From NCBI GenBank assembly GCA_934728585.1, contig CAKVDZ010000002.1:124001-188000 (forward strand): a stretch of 64,000 nt of DNA. Direction: 5' to 3'. The stretch is from an uncultured Candidatus Melainabacteria bacterium. GTDB taxonomy: Bacteria; Cyanobacteriota; Vampirovibrionia; Gastranaerophilales; Gastranaerophilaceae. The notes beneath the pieces are model-generated. The model saw only the letters and a program-made list of their open reading frames with translations. It had not been told where the DNA came from and ran no database searches. Below are positions 9,227 to 17,970 of the stretch, piece after piece; the first letter of the stretch is position 1, and each line of letters begins with the position of its first letter. Made by a program: the position numbers and the translations under genes.

Positions 9227-9928
9227 CTATTTACAACTTGTATTTTCCCAAGATAACATCGTTCCATTAGGACATTCGCCTTTTGTTGCCTTTAAGTAAT
9301 CCATATTGCCATTGTCAATTACCCAAGCAGTACACAGAACAAACTCAGTTAAACATTTTAAATCTTCTCCAGCCTTAGAATTTTTTGTTCCATAAGGTAC
9401 TATCCCTTGTTTAGTCACATAAAAACGAAATCTATCCATACCCTCTTTATTTTTACCTCGGTAACTACCATCTATATCACAGTCATTACCTCACCGCAAT
9501 AATCATTTGAATAAAGTTGATCATCACCTGTATTATAATCGCAATTTGCATATTTTATATAAAATTCTAAACTTGTACCATCTGCAAGATTAAAAGAATA
9601 ACTCTCGCCATACTTATTTAAACAAGCATCATCAACTGAATCTTTACAGTTCTTTGATACTTTGAAAAAAATCAATAAATCTTTCAGCATATTTTATTGA
9701 CATTTCTTGGGCGTCCTCAGACTGAATCCATTCATCAACTGGTCCGTAAACGGCAGTCGCACGACCAAACGCATCGTTTAGGTTCGCATAAATCTTTTTA
9801 ACTTTTGCAACTTTTTCTCTGTCGCCTGTTGATTGGTTTAAATTTGGAATAGTAAGCGCAGCAACCACACCAATAATTCCCATGACAACTAGGGTTTCTG
9901 CCAATGTAAAAGCAAGAAATTTGTTCAT
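9227..9928 (-). pseudogene. Prepilin-like gene broken by two compensating frameshifts
   Basis: Three overlapping frames together match the two intact prepilins in this window. They run MNKFLAFTLAETLVVMG..., then FFKVSKNCKDSV... with NLADGTSLEFY, then CDIDGSYRG...WVIDNGNMDYLKATKG. The first shift lies in a run of seven A on the + strand at 9665-9671, where six would keep the frame. The second is near 9484-9500. They cancel, so the C-terminal third returns to frame. The leader is short (MNKFLA before FTLAE), unlike the long leaders of the other two copies. SD GGAG precedes the ATG at 9928. Either the gene is decaying or assembly errors are present; I favour decay because there are two lesions. 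Confidence 0.8.
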
Positions 9929-10018
9929 ATTTTATACTCTCCGATTGGGTAAACGACAGCTACTATAATTATAATACTCTACCTGACATGGTAGTAGTAT
10001 CAATGATATATACCGTAT

Positions 10019-10555
10019 CTACAATTCTTCAAACCAATCCACTAGTGGACGAATTTCTCCCATTTCGCCTTTGTAGTTTTTCAAAACCGTATCAATATCC
10101 AAATTTTCTTTTATCGGTTCGGTTGAAAAAATACCGTCTTTATAGACAGACGAGAAATTCAAACCGTCATTTGCACAGTAAGGAACATTAACGTTTCCGT
10201 CTTTTTTCAAATAAGCTAAACCGTGCGTTCTACAAGTTATTCCGCGGTGCGAATATACACAACAAGATTTGTCTATCAAAAAAGGACAAGCATATAAAAA
10301 CCTTTCGCCTTTAAAATTTGCTCGTTTTCGCCTAATTTCAAGCATATTCATTTTGACTTTTTGTTTAATGTATTCTGGTAATTTTACAAATGCCTGCATT
10401 AAATAACACATTTCAGCCCAAGAAAAAGGATACTCGCCTATTTCACAACAGTTTGCGCAACCTTGATGGCAATAAATATATTCAGAATATTCATCAAAAT
10501 ATCCATCAATTTTCTTTTGAAAATTCTCTATAAAATTTTCATACTCATTTTGCAT
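10019..10555 (-). CDS. YkgJ-family cysteine cluster protein
   Basis: The protein has the Cys pattern of the YkgJ/PF03692 family, thought to bind zinc or an iron-sulfur centre: CHQGCANCC near residue 35, then CPFLIDKSCCVYSHRGITCR and a late PYCAND. The function of the family is not established. I chose the ATG at 10555 over the TTG at 10561, as neither has a strong SD and ATG is the more common start. It is divergent from the methyltransferase at 10613 and has no clear operon partner. Confidence 0.8.
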   Translation of the reverse strand: MQNEYENFIENFQKKIDGYFDEYSEYIYCHQGCANCCEIGEYPFSWAEMCYLMQAFVKLPEYIKQKVKMNMLEIRRKRANFKGERFLYACPFLIDKSCCVYSHRGITCRTHGLAYLKKDGNVNVPYCANDGLNFSSVYKDGIFSTEPIKENLDIDTVLKNYKGEMGEIRPLVDWFEEL

Positions 10556-10612
10556 AAGCAAATATTACCATAAAATTGATAAAAGATATTTAAGTTATAT
10601 AATTTATTTATC

Positions 10613-11455
10613 ATGAACAATCAGTGTCCTCTTTGCAAAAACAAAGATATAAAAGTTATACAAAACGGAGTTAGAGATAACAAAAATATAAATGTCCTAA
10701 AATGTTCAAAATGTGGATTGGAATTTTTAGATGATTTCTCTCAAAATTCTGCTGAATTTTACCAAAGTGGCAGTATGCATGCCAAAATAGACTCTAAACG
10801 TTGGTTAGAAAAAACCTCAATTGATGATAATCGAAGATTTAAATTTCTAAAAAAATACTTAAAAGGAAACTCTTTACTAGATTTCGGCTCTGGTAGCGGA
10901 AACTTTTTAAAGCTTGCTTTTGACATAACAACAGACTGCGCTGGTTGTGAATTAGACTATTCACTTGACGATTTTTACAAAGAACGCAATTTAAGAGTAG
11001 AACATTCTTTAGATAAATTTTCTCAAACATTCGACAGAATAACAATGTTTCATGTGCTTGAGCATCTTGAAAACCCTAAAGAAATTTTAGAACAATTGAA
11101 AGAAAAATTAAACAAAAATGGCGAAATAATTATAGAAGTTCCAAATTCCGACGACGCTCTTTTAACACTTTATAAAAACGACGCCTTTAAAAATTTTACA
11201 TACTGGAGTTGCCATTTATTTGCATACAATCACAAGAATTTGAAAATTTTACTAGAACAAACTGGATTTAAAATCAAAAAGTATAAATACATTCAAAGAT
11301 TTCCATACACAAACCACTTTGGCTGGATAAAAGACCGCAAAGCTGGCGGTCACACAAGATTTAAAACAAATAACTTGATTAATTTTATCTACGTAAATCT
11401 TTTAAAATTAATCAAAAAAACTGATACTATTCTTGTTATTGCAAAAAAATCGTAA
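10613..11455 (+). CDS. SAM-dependent methyltransferase with N-terminal zinc ribbon
   Basis: The first 35 residues carry two CxxC pairs (CPLCKN and CSKCGLEF), a small zinc ribbon. A class I methyltransferase domain follows, with motif I LLDFGSGSGNFLKLAF and post-motif FHVLEHLENPKEILEQL. This architecture is common in enzymes that methylate small metabolites or sugar intermediates in glycan clusters. The exact substrate cannot be told. Length is 280 residues and the ATG at 10613 is the first in frame. It stands alone between a divergent gene and tpiA. Confidence 0.8.
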   Translation: MNNQCPLCKNKDIKVIQNGVRDNKNINVLKCSKCGLEFLDDFSQNSAEFYQSGSMHAKIDSKRWLEKTSIDDNRRFKFLKKYLKGNSLLDFGSGSGNFLKLAFDITTDCAGCELDYSLDDFYKERNLRVEHSLDKFSQTFDRITMFHVLEHLENPKEILEQLKEKLNKNGEIIIEVPNSDDALLTLYKNDAFKNFTYWSCHLFAYNHKNLKILLEQTGFKIKKYKYIQRFPYTNHFGWIKDRKAGGHTRFKTNNLINFIYVNLLKLIKKTDTILVIAKKS

Positions 11456-11524
11456 TAACTTGCTTACAAGATATGTTTATTATAAAATTAATTCGTATAG
11501 GACAATATATAGAGGAGATAAAAA

Positions 11525-12316
11525 ATGTCAAGAAAACCTATTATTGCTGGTAACTGGAAAATGAACCTTTTACAAGCACAAGCAAAAGAAGTATTCGAAG
11601 GTGTTAAAAACTTCGTTAAAGATTATAACGCTCCACAATTACCAACAGTTGTAATTGCGCCAGTATTCACATCTTTAGCAGCAGTTGAAGCTGTAAAATG
11701 TGACTGCGGTTGCGGAGATAACAAAATTTCTATCGCTTGCCAAAACTGTCACTGGGAACAATCTGGTGCTTACACTGGTGAAATCTCTGTAGAAATGGCA
11801 AAAGATGCTGGCTGTGATTATGTAATCATTGGTCATTCAGAAAGAAGACAATATTTCTCTGAAACAGATGAAATGATTAACAAAAAAGCTAAAGCTATTT
11901 TAGCTGGTGGTTTAATCCCAATCATCTGCTGTGGTGAAACTTTAGAACAAAGAGAAGCTGGCGTAACAGACTCTCACATCGCAGGTCAAATCAAAGCTGC
12001 ATTAGAAGGTATTTCTTCTGAAGATGTTGCTAAATCAGTTATTGCATACGAACCAATCTGGGCTATCGGTACTGGCAAAACTTGCGATTCAGCAGAAGCT
12101 AACAGAGTTATCGCTATGATTAGAAACGTAGTTAAAGAAGTTGCAGGCGCTGAAGCAGCTGATGCAATCAGAATTCTTTACGGTGGTTCTGTAAAACCTA
12201 ACACTATTGAAGAACAAATGCGTCAATCAGATATCGACGGCGCTTTAGTCGGTGGTGCTTCATTAAAAGCTGATAGCTTTAACGAAATTATCGCTAACAC
12301 AATGAAAACAATGTAA
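11525..12316 (+). CDS. tpiA: Triosephosphate isomerase with a Cys-rich insertion
   Basis: TpiA interconverts dihydroxyacetone phosphate and glyceraldehyde-3-phosphate. Diagnostic segments are GNWKMN near the start, IIGHSERRQ (electrophilic His), the catalytic-Glu motif AYEPIWAIGTGK and the phosphate-binding YGGSVKPNT. After EAVK there is an unusual CDCGCGDNK insertion, followed by ACQNCHWE where most family members have AQN(M/V)HWE. Total length is 263, slightly above the usual 250. A strong SD (AGAGGAG) precedes the ATG. A 17-bp hairpin follows the stop, so the gene is probably monocistronic. Confidence 0.96.
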   Translation: MSRKPIIAGNWKMNLLQAQAKEVFEGVKNFVKDYNAPQLPTVVIAPVFTSLAAVEAVKCDCGCGDNKISIACQNCHWEQSGAYTGEISVEMAKDAGCDYVIIGHSERRQYFSETDEMINKKAKAILAGGLIPIICCGETLEQREAGVTDSHIAGQIKAALEGISSEDVAKSVIAYEPIWAIGTGKTCDSAEANRVIAMIRNVVKEVAGAEAADAIRILYGGSVKPNTIEEQMRQSDIDGALVGGASLKADSFNEIIANTMKTM

Positions 12317-12319
12317 TTT

Positions 12320-12355
12320 AAAGCGCGAAAACGTCTAAAGACGTTTTCGCGCTTT
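12320..12355 (+). terminator. Perfect 17-bp hairpin after tpiA
   Basis: The arms 12320-12336 and 12339-12355 are exact reverse complements around a two-base centre. The element lies 3 bases after the tpiA stop and 21 bases before the next ATG. There is no long T-run, so termination may be partial and the downstream operon may receive some readthrough. Confidence 0.65.
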
Positions 12356-12376
12356 ATGATAAATAAGGAGAACAAA

Positions 12377-12622
12377 ATGGCACAACAATTTTCACAACAA
12401 GTAAAAATCAGAACAGGTTTATATGTTTTCTTAAAAGAAACTCCCAACCCAGTTGTAATGTATTTTGACAACCCTCAAGCAGCTTTTGACGAACTAAAAC
12501 AAGCTATGAAATCAGCAACTCCTGTTTTAGTTGACAAACAAGCTACAGGACCAATCAAAAGATTATGTTGTATTTCAAACCAAATAAGAGGCTTAGCACT
12601 TCAAGATGAACAATACCAATAA
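12377..12622 (+). CDS. Small conserved-looking protein of unknown function
   Basis: I chose the ATG at 12377, which follows AAGGAG by 6 bases; the frame is open from 12356 but that start lies in the terminator. The 81-residue product (MAQQFSQQVKIRTGLYVF...) has no signal peptide or membrane segment and no motif I recognise. It overlaps the yceD start by 17 bases, so it heads the yceD-rpmF-plsX-fab operon. Translational coupling suggests a role linked to that operon, but no function can be assigned. Confidence 0.7.
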   Translation: MAQQFSQQVKIRTGLYVFLKETPNPVVMYFDNPQAAFDELKQAMKSATPVLVDKQATGPIKRLCCISNQIRGLALQDEQYQ

Positions 12623-13109
12623 AGTAGTTTTAATTGAAGATGTAGAAAATACTGTTAACAAAACTCTTGAAGTAGATTTTGATGACATCATTGAAGATAT
12701 TCCCTCATCAAAACCTGTGCAAGCTCATTTAAAAATAAAATCATTAGGTGACTTTATTGAGATTACAGGAAATGTTAAGGCAGATTTAACATTGGAATGT
12801 GATTTATGCTTGAAAGAATATGAGTATAAATTAAATGAAGAAATAGACGAAACTTTCGCTAAAAACACACTATTAGAAGAATACGGACAAGAAACAGAAA
12901 TCAAAGATGGACAGTTTGTAACCGATCTTCAAGGCGAAAATGAAATTGATATATGTGATTTATTGTATCAATATGTAATATTAAATATACCAAATAAAAA
13001 AGTTTGTGGTATAAATTGTAATAAGGGGACTTTTGTCACAGATGAAGAATTTGTGGAAGAAGATCCAAGAATGGAAGTATTTAAAAACATCAAAATTGAT
13101 AAGAAATAA
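12606..13109 (+). CDS. yceD: YceD family protein (DUF177)
   Basis: YceD-family proteins sit directly before rpmF in many bacteria and have been linked to rRNA processing or 23S rRNA accumulation; their biochemistry is not settled. The family signature is visible as GNVKADLTLECDLCLKEYEY (with CDLC), and the acidic C-terminal half ends EEDPRMEVFKNI, close to the usual DPR motif. At 167 residues, length is typical. It starts inside the preceding small gene and is followed 17 bases later by rpmF. Confidence 0.88.
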   Translation: MNNTNKVVLIEDVENTVNKTLEVDFDDIIEDIPSSKPVQAHLKIKSLGDFIEITGNVKADLTLECDLCLKEYEYKLNEEIDETFAKNTLLEEYGQETEIKDGQFVTDLQGENEIDICDLLYQYVILNIPNKKVCGINCNKGTFVTDEEFVEEDPRMEVFKNIKIDKK

Positions 13110-13126
13110 AAGAAAGGTATAGAAAA

Positions 13127-13456
13127 ATGGCAGTACCAAAGAAAAGAACAGGCGCAAGAAAACAAGCAACAAGACGTTCACACTGGAAAGCAATTAAACC
13201 AGCTACAACTAAATGTTCACATTGTGGCGCAACAGTATTAGCACACACAGTATGTACTGAATGTGGTTATTACAAAGGAAAAGCAGTAAGTATTAAATCT
13301 GCAGACTACGTAGAAGCTACAGAAGACAAAAAACCTGCAAAAAAAGCTTCAGCTAAAAAAGCAACTAAAAAGGTTGAAGAAAAAGTTGAAGAAACTAAAG
13401 TAGAAGAAAAAACTGAAGAAGTAAAAGCAGAAACTGAAGAAAAAACTGAAGAATAG
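13127..13456 (+). CDS. rpmF: 50S ribosomal protein L32 with long acidic/basic C-terminal tail
   Basis: Residues 1-55 are a clear L32: MAVPKKRTGARKQATRRSHW, a zinc-ribbon pair CSHCG and CTECGYYKGK. Normal L32 ends near residue 60. Here a tail of about 50 residues follows, first Ala/Lys-rich (KPAKKASAKKATKK), then a Lys/Glu repeat (VEEKVEETKVEEKTEE). The tail is in frame, has no stop, and uses codons like the rest, so it is translated unless processed. SD AAAGAAAGG precedes the ATG. The position yceD-rpmF-plsX is the classical order. Confidence 0.95.
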   Translation: MAVPKKRTGARKQATRRSHWKAIKPATTKCSHCGATVLAHTVCTECGYYKGKAVSIKSADYVEATEDKKPAKKASAKKATKKVEEKVEETKVEEKTEEVKAETEEKTEE

Positions 13457-13481
13457 TTTTTACTAAAAATCAGAGGAATAA

Positions 13482-14537
13482 ATGACAAGAATAGCAATAG
13501 ATGCAATGGGTGGCGATTATGCACCGCACGAGATAGTTGCGGGCGCAGTTTGGGCTGCCTACGAATACAATGTGCCTATCGAACTTGTTGGTAGACAAGA
13601 AGACATTCAACGTGAAATAGACAAAATAAAAAGCGATGGCTTTATGTCTGATTGCGGTCGTAAAGGTGCCAAAAAACGTATTCACGTAGATATTTCTAAA
13701 CTTGACATCAAAATAACACATGCCGACGAGGTTATTGAAATGGGAGAACACCCAGGACAAGCTATTAGAAAGAAGAAAAATTCTTCTATCGTAGTTAGTG
13801 TAAAATCAGTAGCCGACGGAAGTTCAGACGCACTTGTAGCTGCTGGCTCGACTGGAGCTGCTATGGCTGCAAGTCTGTTTGGCATGGGTAGAATTGCTGG
13901 TATTAGCAGACCTGCAATCGCTGCGACTTTGCCATCGTTGAAAAAACCGATTGTTGTAATCGACGGTGGTGCAAATAGCGAATGTACTCCTGAAATGTTG
14001 TATCAATTCGCTATTATGGGCTCTTTATACTCAAAACAACTTTTGGGCATAAAAGAACCTCGTGTTGGTGTTTTAAACATTGGTTCAGAAGAAACAAAAG
14101 GAAACACTTTAGCACAAGAAACTTACAAAATTTTGGAACAAAATAAAGATAAATTTAATTTTGTAGGAAATATTGAAGGTAATAAATTGCTTTTGGATAC
14201 TTGCGATGTTGTTGTTTGCGACGGTTTTGTCGGCAACGTAACATTAAAAGTTACAGAGGGTGTTGCCTCATTACTATTTAGATTAATAAAAGAACAATTC
14301 TCAACTTCAATCGTAGGTGGAGTCGTAGGATTGATGGCAAAAGTATTTTTAAGTAAAATTTACCCAAGGATTAACTATGAAGAATACGGTGGTTCTTTGC
14401 TATTAGGTGTTAAAGGCATTACTGTTATTTCTCACGGCAGAAGTAAGGCTTATGCTATTAAAAATGCTGTTAGAGTAGCAAAAGAAGCTGTAGAAACAGG
14501 GTTAAACAAAAAAATTACTGAACTTATCGGAGGATAA
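13482..14537 (+). CDS. plsX: Phosphate acyltransferase
   Basis: PlsX makes acyl-phosphate from acyl-ACP, the first step towards phosphatidic acid with PlsY. The N-terminus MTRIAIDAMGGDYAPHEIV is diagnostic, followed by SSDALVAAGSTGAAMAAS, VVIDGGANSE and CDGFVGNVTLKV(T)EG. Length is 351. An insertion of basic residues (CGRKGAKKR) occurs near residue 50. SD AGAGGAAT precedes the ATG. The stop is directly followed by the TTG start of fabD, with its SD CGGAGG inside plsX. Confidence 0.96.
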   Translation: MTRIAIDAMGGDYAPHEIVAGAVWAAYEYNVPIELVGRQEDIQREIDKIKSDGFMSDCGRKGAKKRIHVDISKLDIKITHADEVIEMGEHPGQAIRKKKNSSIVVSVKSVADGSSDALVAAGSTGAAMAASLFGMGRIAGISRPAIAATLPSLKKPIVVIDGGANSECTPEMLYQFAIMGSLYSKQLLGIKEPRVGVLNIGSEETKGNTLAQETYKILEQNKDKFNFVGNIEGNKLLLDTCDVVVCDGFVGNVTLKVTEGVASLLFRLIKEQFSTSIVGGVVGLMAKVFLSKIYPRINYEEYGGSLLLGVKGITVISHGRSKAYAIKNAVRVAKEAVETGLNKKITELIGG

Positions 14538-15458
14538 TTGAAAAAAATAGCATTTTTATTCCCAGGACAGGGTTCCCAAGCAGTTGGCATGGGAAAGGAT
14601 TTGTATGATAATTACGAGTCTGCTCGTAAAGTTTTTGAAACAGCCAACAAAGTTTTAAACAAAGATATTACAAAATTGTGTTTTGAAGGACCAGAAGAAG
14701 ATTTAAAACAAACTATCAATACTCAACCAGCAATTTTAACAACGTCAATTGCTGCCTTGGAAGCTCTAAAATCTGAGCTAGATATAACGCCATCGTTCAC
14801 CGCTGGTCACAGTTTGGGCGAATACGGTGCTTATTATGCATCTGGTATCATTGATTTAGAAACAGCTTTAAAACTTATTCAAAAAAGAGCTGAATTAATG
14901 AGCGAAGTTAAAGGTGGCGCTATGGCTGCGGTTTTGAAAGCTGATGAAGCTCTAATTAAAGAATGTATTAAAGAAGTTGATGGATACGTTGACGTTGCAA
15001 ACTACAATTCACCAGCACAAATCGTTATTACTGGTGACAGCGATGCGGTTAGCAAGGTTAGCGAACTTTTAACTCAAAAAGGTATTAAAAGAATTGTTCC
15101 ACTTGCCGTTTCTGGTGCATTCCATTCAGAATTTATGAAACAAGCTGGTGAAAAATTTGCAGAATTTGTTAAAGATGTTGATATAAAAGAAACAGAAATT
15201 CCAGTTGTCACAAACGTGGACGCTGAATTTACAACGTCAAATTTCAAAGAAAAAATGTCTAAACAAATTTATTCATCTGTATATTGGTACCCGTCAATTG
15301 AAAAAATTATCGCGCAAGGTGTTGATACTTTCATTGAATTTGGTAACGGTACAGTTTTAGCTGGATTAAACAAAAAAATTAGTCCAGAAATTACAACTTA
15401 TAATATTTATGATAAACAATCATTGGTTGAAACCATTGAAAAATTAAAAGGAGTATAA
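14538..15458 (+). CDS. fabD: Malonyl-CoA:ACP transacylase
   Basis: FabD loads malonyl groups onto ACP for chain elongation. The sequence has FLFPGQGSQAVGMGKDL at the N-terminus, QPAILTTSIAAL and the nucleophile elbow GHSLGEY with Ser92, then SGAFHS for the catalytic His. Length (306) is normal. The start is TTG immediately after the plsX TAA, with CGGAGG 6 bases upstream, indicating tight coupling. fabG follows after 2 bases. Confidence 0.96.
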   Translation: MKKIAFLFPGQGSQAVGMGKDLYDNYESARKVFETANKVLNKDITKLCFEGPEEDLKQTINTQPAILTTSIAALEALKSELDITPSFTAGHSLGEYGAYYASGIIDLETALKLIQKRAELMSEVKGGAMAAVLKADEALIKECIKEVDGYVDVANYNSPAQIVITGDSDAVSKVSELLTQKGIKRIVPLAVSGAFHSEFMKQAGEKFAEFVKDVDIKETEIPVVTNVDAEFTTSNFKEKMSKQIYSSVYWYPSIEKIIAQGVDTFIEFGNGTVLAGLNKKISPEITTYNIYDKQSLVETIEKLKGV

Positions 15459-15460
15459 CA

Positions 15461-16186
15461 ATGAGTGAAAATTTAGCGTTAGTAACAGGCGGTTCTAGAG
15501 GTATCGGTAAAGCATGCGCTCTTGAATTGGCAAAAGCTGGTTACGACGTAATCATTAACTATGCAGGTAACGAAGAAGCTGCAAAACAAACTGTTTCTGA
15601 AATTGAAGCTTTAGGCGTAAAATCAGAAGCTTACAAATTTGATATTGCAAACAACGAAGAAGTAAATTCAGTTATAGCTTCGATTATTGAAAAATACGGA
15701 AGAATTGACGTTCTTGTAAACAATGCTGGTATCACAAGAGATGGCTTGTTTATGAGAATGAGCAAAGAAAACTGGGACGCTGTTATCAACACAAACTTAA
15801 CAGGTGCATACAACGTAACTCAACCAGTTATCAAATTAATGATGAAACAACGTTCTGGCGCAATCGTTAACATGGCAAGTATAGTAGGTGTTTACGGTAA
15901 CGCAGGTCAAGCAAACTACGCAGCTGCAAAAGCTGGTTTAATCGGATTTACAAAATCCTTGGCTAAAGAATTAGCTTCAAGAAATATCCGCGTAAACGCA
16001 GTAGCTCCAGGATTTGTTCAAACTGATATGACAAAAGACTTAGATTCTGAAAAAATTTCAGAACACATTCCACTAAAACGTTTAGGCGAAGCTCAAGATA
16101 TTGCAACTGCTGTAAAATTCTTGGCAGTAGACGCTCAATACGTTACAGGTCAAGTTTTACAAGTAGACGGAGGCTTGACTATATAA
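15461..16186 (+). CDS. fabG: 3-oxoacyl-ACP reductase
   Basis: FabG reduces 3-oxoacyl-ACP with NADPH. It is a short-chain dehydrogenase with TGGSRGIG at residues 9-16, DVLVNNAGITRDGL, the catalytic Ser in NMASIVG, the Tyr-Lys pair in NYAAAKAG, and APGFVQTDMT. Length 241 is typical. SD AAAGGAG precedes the ATG. No fabH is found between plsX and fabD or elsewhere in this window. A separate promoter then drives acpP. Confidence 0.96.
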   Translation: MSENLALVTGGSRGIGKACALELAKAGYDVIINYAGNEEAAKQTVSEIEALGVKSEAYKFDIANNEEVNSVIASIIEKYGRIDVLVNNAGITRDGLFMRMSKENWDAVINTNLTGAYNVTQPVIKLMMKQRSGAIVNMASIVGVYGNAGQANYAAAKAGLIGFTKSLAKELASRNIRVNAVAPGFVQTDMTKDLDSEKISEHIPLKRLGEAQDIATAVKFLAVDAQYVTGQVLQVDGGLTI

Positions 16187-16224
16187 GCCTTTTAGCGCAA
16201 ATCGTTACAAAAAACATAAAAAAT

Positions 16225-16252
16225 TTGCAAAAAAATGTTTATTTAGTATAAT
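16225..16252 (+). promoter_or_regulatory. Probable sigma-70 promoter for acpP
   Basis: TTGCAA (16225-16230) and a perfect TATAAT (16247-16252) are separated by 16 bases, 45 bases before the acpP start. A dedicated promoter would allow the high ACP expression expected. Confidence 0.65.
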
Positions 16253-16297
16253 TAAATTATACAAGTAATAAGTTAGTTACAAAAAGAGGAAAAAACA

Positions 16298-16528
16298 ATG
16301 AGTACATTAGACAAAGTAAAAAAAGTAGTTGTAGATCAATTAAGTGTTGATGAAAGCTTAGTAACTCCAGAAGCTAGCTTCACAGGTGACTTAGGCGCAG
16401 ATTCATTAGACACAGTTGAATTAGTTATGGCTTTCGAAGAAGAATTCGGTTGCGAAATTCCTGATGAAGAAGCTGAAAAAATTCAAACAGTTCAAGATGC
16501 TGTAAACTACATTGAAGCTCATTCTTAA
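16298..16528 (+). CDS. acpP: Acyl carrier protein
   Basis: This 76-residue acidic protein carries the phosphopantetheine attachment site GADSLD with Ser36. The flanking helix DTVELVMAFEEEFGCEIPDE is the family signature. Holo-ACP carries the growing chain for FabD, FabG, FabF and FabZ and supplies acyl groups to LpxA and LpxD. A strong promoter and a GAGGAAAA SD lie upstream. A stable hairpin separates it from fabF. Confidence 0.97.
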   Translation: MSTLDKVKKVVVDQLSVDESLVTPEASFTGDLGADSLDTVELVMAFEEEFGCEIPDEEAEKIQTVQDAVNYIEAHS

Positions 16529-16557
16529 TTGAATGAATAAAAGTTAGATAAAACGTA

Positions 16558-16605
16558 TAAAGAGGGTAATAGTCGCGTATAACATACGCTGAATTATCCT
16601 CTTTA
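16558..16605 (+). promoter_or_regulatory. Two-tier hairpin between acpP and fabF
   Basis: An outer stem pairs 16558-16570 with 16593-16605 (13 pairs, one G-U). An inner stem pairs GCGTAT (16575-16580) with ATACGC (16584-16589) around AAC. No U-run follows and fabF starts 24 bases later. It may attenuate, stabilise the abundant acpP message or mark an RNA-processing site. Confidence 0.6.
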
Positions 16606-16628
16606 TCTGTAAAATGAGGTAATTAATT

Positions 16629-17888
16629 ATGGAAAAAAGACGAGTAGTAATCACAGGTATTGGTGCAATTAGCCCTTATGGTATTGGCGTTGACGTTTTT
16701 TGGGACGGAGTAAAAAATGGTAAAAGCTGTATTACAAAAATTTCACCAGACAGACTTGACTTAGAAAAACAAACAACTCACATTTATGGTACTGTTGACG
16801 AATACGATGAATCAAAATATATGGATGTAAAAGAAGCAAAACGTCTAGATAACTTCATCAAATTCGGACTTGTTGCAAGTTCAGAAGCTATGGAACAATC
16901 AAAATTAGATGTTTCAAAAGAAGATGAATATCGTTGCGGTTGTTTGGTAACTTCAGCTGCGGGTGGTCATAGAACTATTGAAGAAAACCACTTAGTTATG
17001 TTAAAACGTGGCTACACAAAATGTTCACCGTTCACAGTTCCAGCAATGATTGCAAACATGGTTGCAGGTAAAATCGCTATTAGATATGGCTTAAAAGGTG
17101 TTAACAAAGCTGTCGTATCAGCTTGCGCTTCTGCAAACCACTCAATTGGTGACGCATTCAGAACAATTCAATATGGCGAAGCAGATGTAATTCTTGCTGG
17201 TGGTTCAGAATGTACAATTTGCAATATGGGCATCGGTGGTTTCTCCGCTGCTAGAACATTGTCTAAGAGAAACGACGAACCAACAAAGGCTTCAAGACCT
17301 TATGATATCGATAGAGATGGTTTCGTTATGAGCGAAGGCGCTGGTGTTCTTGTTATGGAAGATTTAGAACACGCTAAAAAACGTGGTGCAACAATCTTGG
17401 CAGAAATCGTTGGTTACGGTCAAACTTGCGACGCTTACGACATCGTTGCTCCAGACCCAACAGGTCAAGCCGCAGCAAAAGCTATGGAATTTGCAGTAAA
17501 AGACGCTGGAATTAAACCAGAAGATGTTGATTACATCAACGCTCACGGTACAAGCACTCACGTTGGTGATATAGGCGAATCTTTGGCAATCGCAAAAGTA
17601 TTTGGCGATTTGGATACAAATTCTCACTTGATGGTAAGCTCAACAAAAAGTATGCACGGTCACTTATTAGGTGCAGCTGGCGCAGTTGAAGCAATTGCTT
17701 GTATTAAAGCACTTCAAGAAGGTATTGTTCCTCCAACAATCAACCTTGAAAACCAAGACCCAGAAGTTGCAAACTTGAACTATGTTCCAAACAAAGCGGT
17801 AAAAGCTGATTTGAAATATGCTATGTCAAACTCTTTCGGCTTCGGCGGTCACGACGCATCATTAATTTTCAAAAAATACGAAGATTAA
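16629..17888 (+). CDS. fabF: 3-oxoacyl-ACP synthase II
   Basis: FabF elongates acyl-ACP by condensation with malonyl-ACP. The active-site Cys166 lies in VSACASANHSIGDAF; the two catalytic His residues are in INAHGTSTHVGD and STKSMHGHLLGAAGAVE; and SNSFGFGGHDASLIF ends the domain. Length is 419. With plsX-fabD-fabG-acpP it forms the core type II fatty acid operon; the initiating enzyme FabH must be elsewhere or replaced. A strong terminator follows. Confidence 0.96.
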   Translation: MEKRRVVITGIGAISPYGIGVDVFWDGVKNGKSCITKISPDRLDLEKQTTHIYGTVDEYDESKYMDVKEAKRLDNFIKFGLVASSEAMEQSKLDVSKEDEYRCGCLVTSAAGGHRTIEENHLVMLKRGYTKCSPFTVPAMIANMVAGKIAIRYGLKGVNKAVVSACASANHSIGDAFRTIQYGEADVILAGGSECTICNMGIGGFSAARTLSKRNDEPTKASRPYDIDRDGFVMSEGAGVLVMEDLEHAKKRGATILAEIVGYGQTCDAYDIVAPDPTGQAAAKAMEFAVKDAGIKPEDVDYINAHGTSTHVGDIGESLAIAKVFGDLDTNSHLMVSSTKSMHGHLLGAAGAVEAIACIKALQEGIVPPTINLENQDPEVANLNYVPNKAVKADLKYAMSNSFGFGGHDASLIFKKYED

Positions 17889-17908
17889 TTTTCAAATAAA
17901 TAGATAAA

Positions 17909-17945
17909 AAATAAGGGTGGGATTTTTTTAATCCCGCCCTTATTT
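17909..17945 (+). terminator. Rho-independent terminator after fabF
   Basis: A 16-bp stem (17909-17924 with 17930-17945, one G-U) with GC-rich core GGGTGGGAT and flanking A and T runs. It can also serve the convergent surE gene. Confidence 0.8.
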
Positions 17946-17970
17946 TAAATTAATAATTAATTTTATACAA

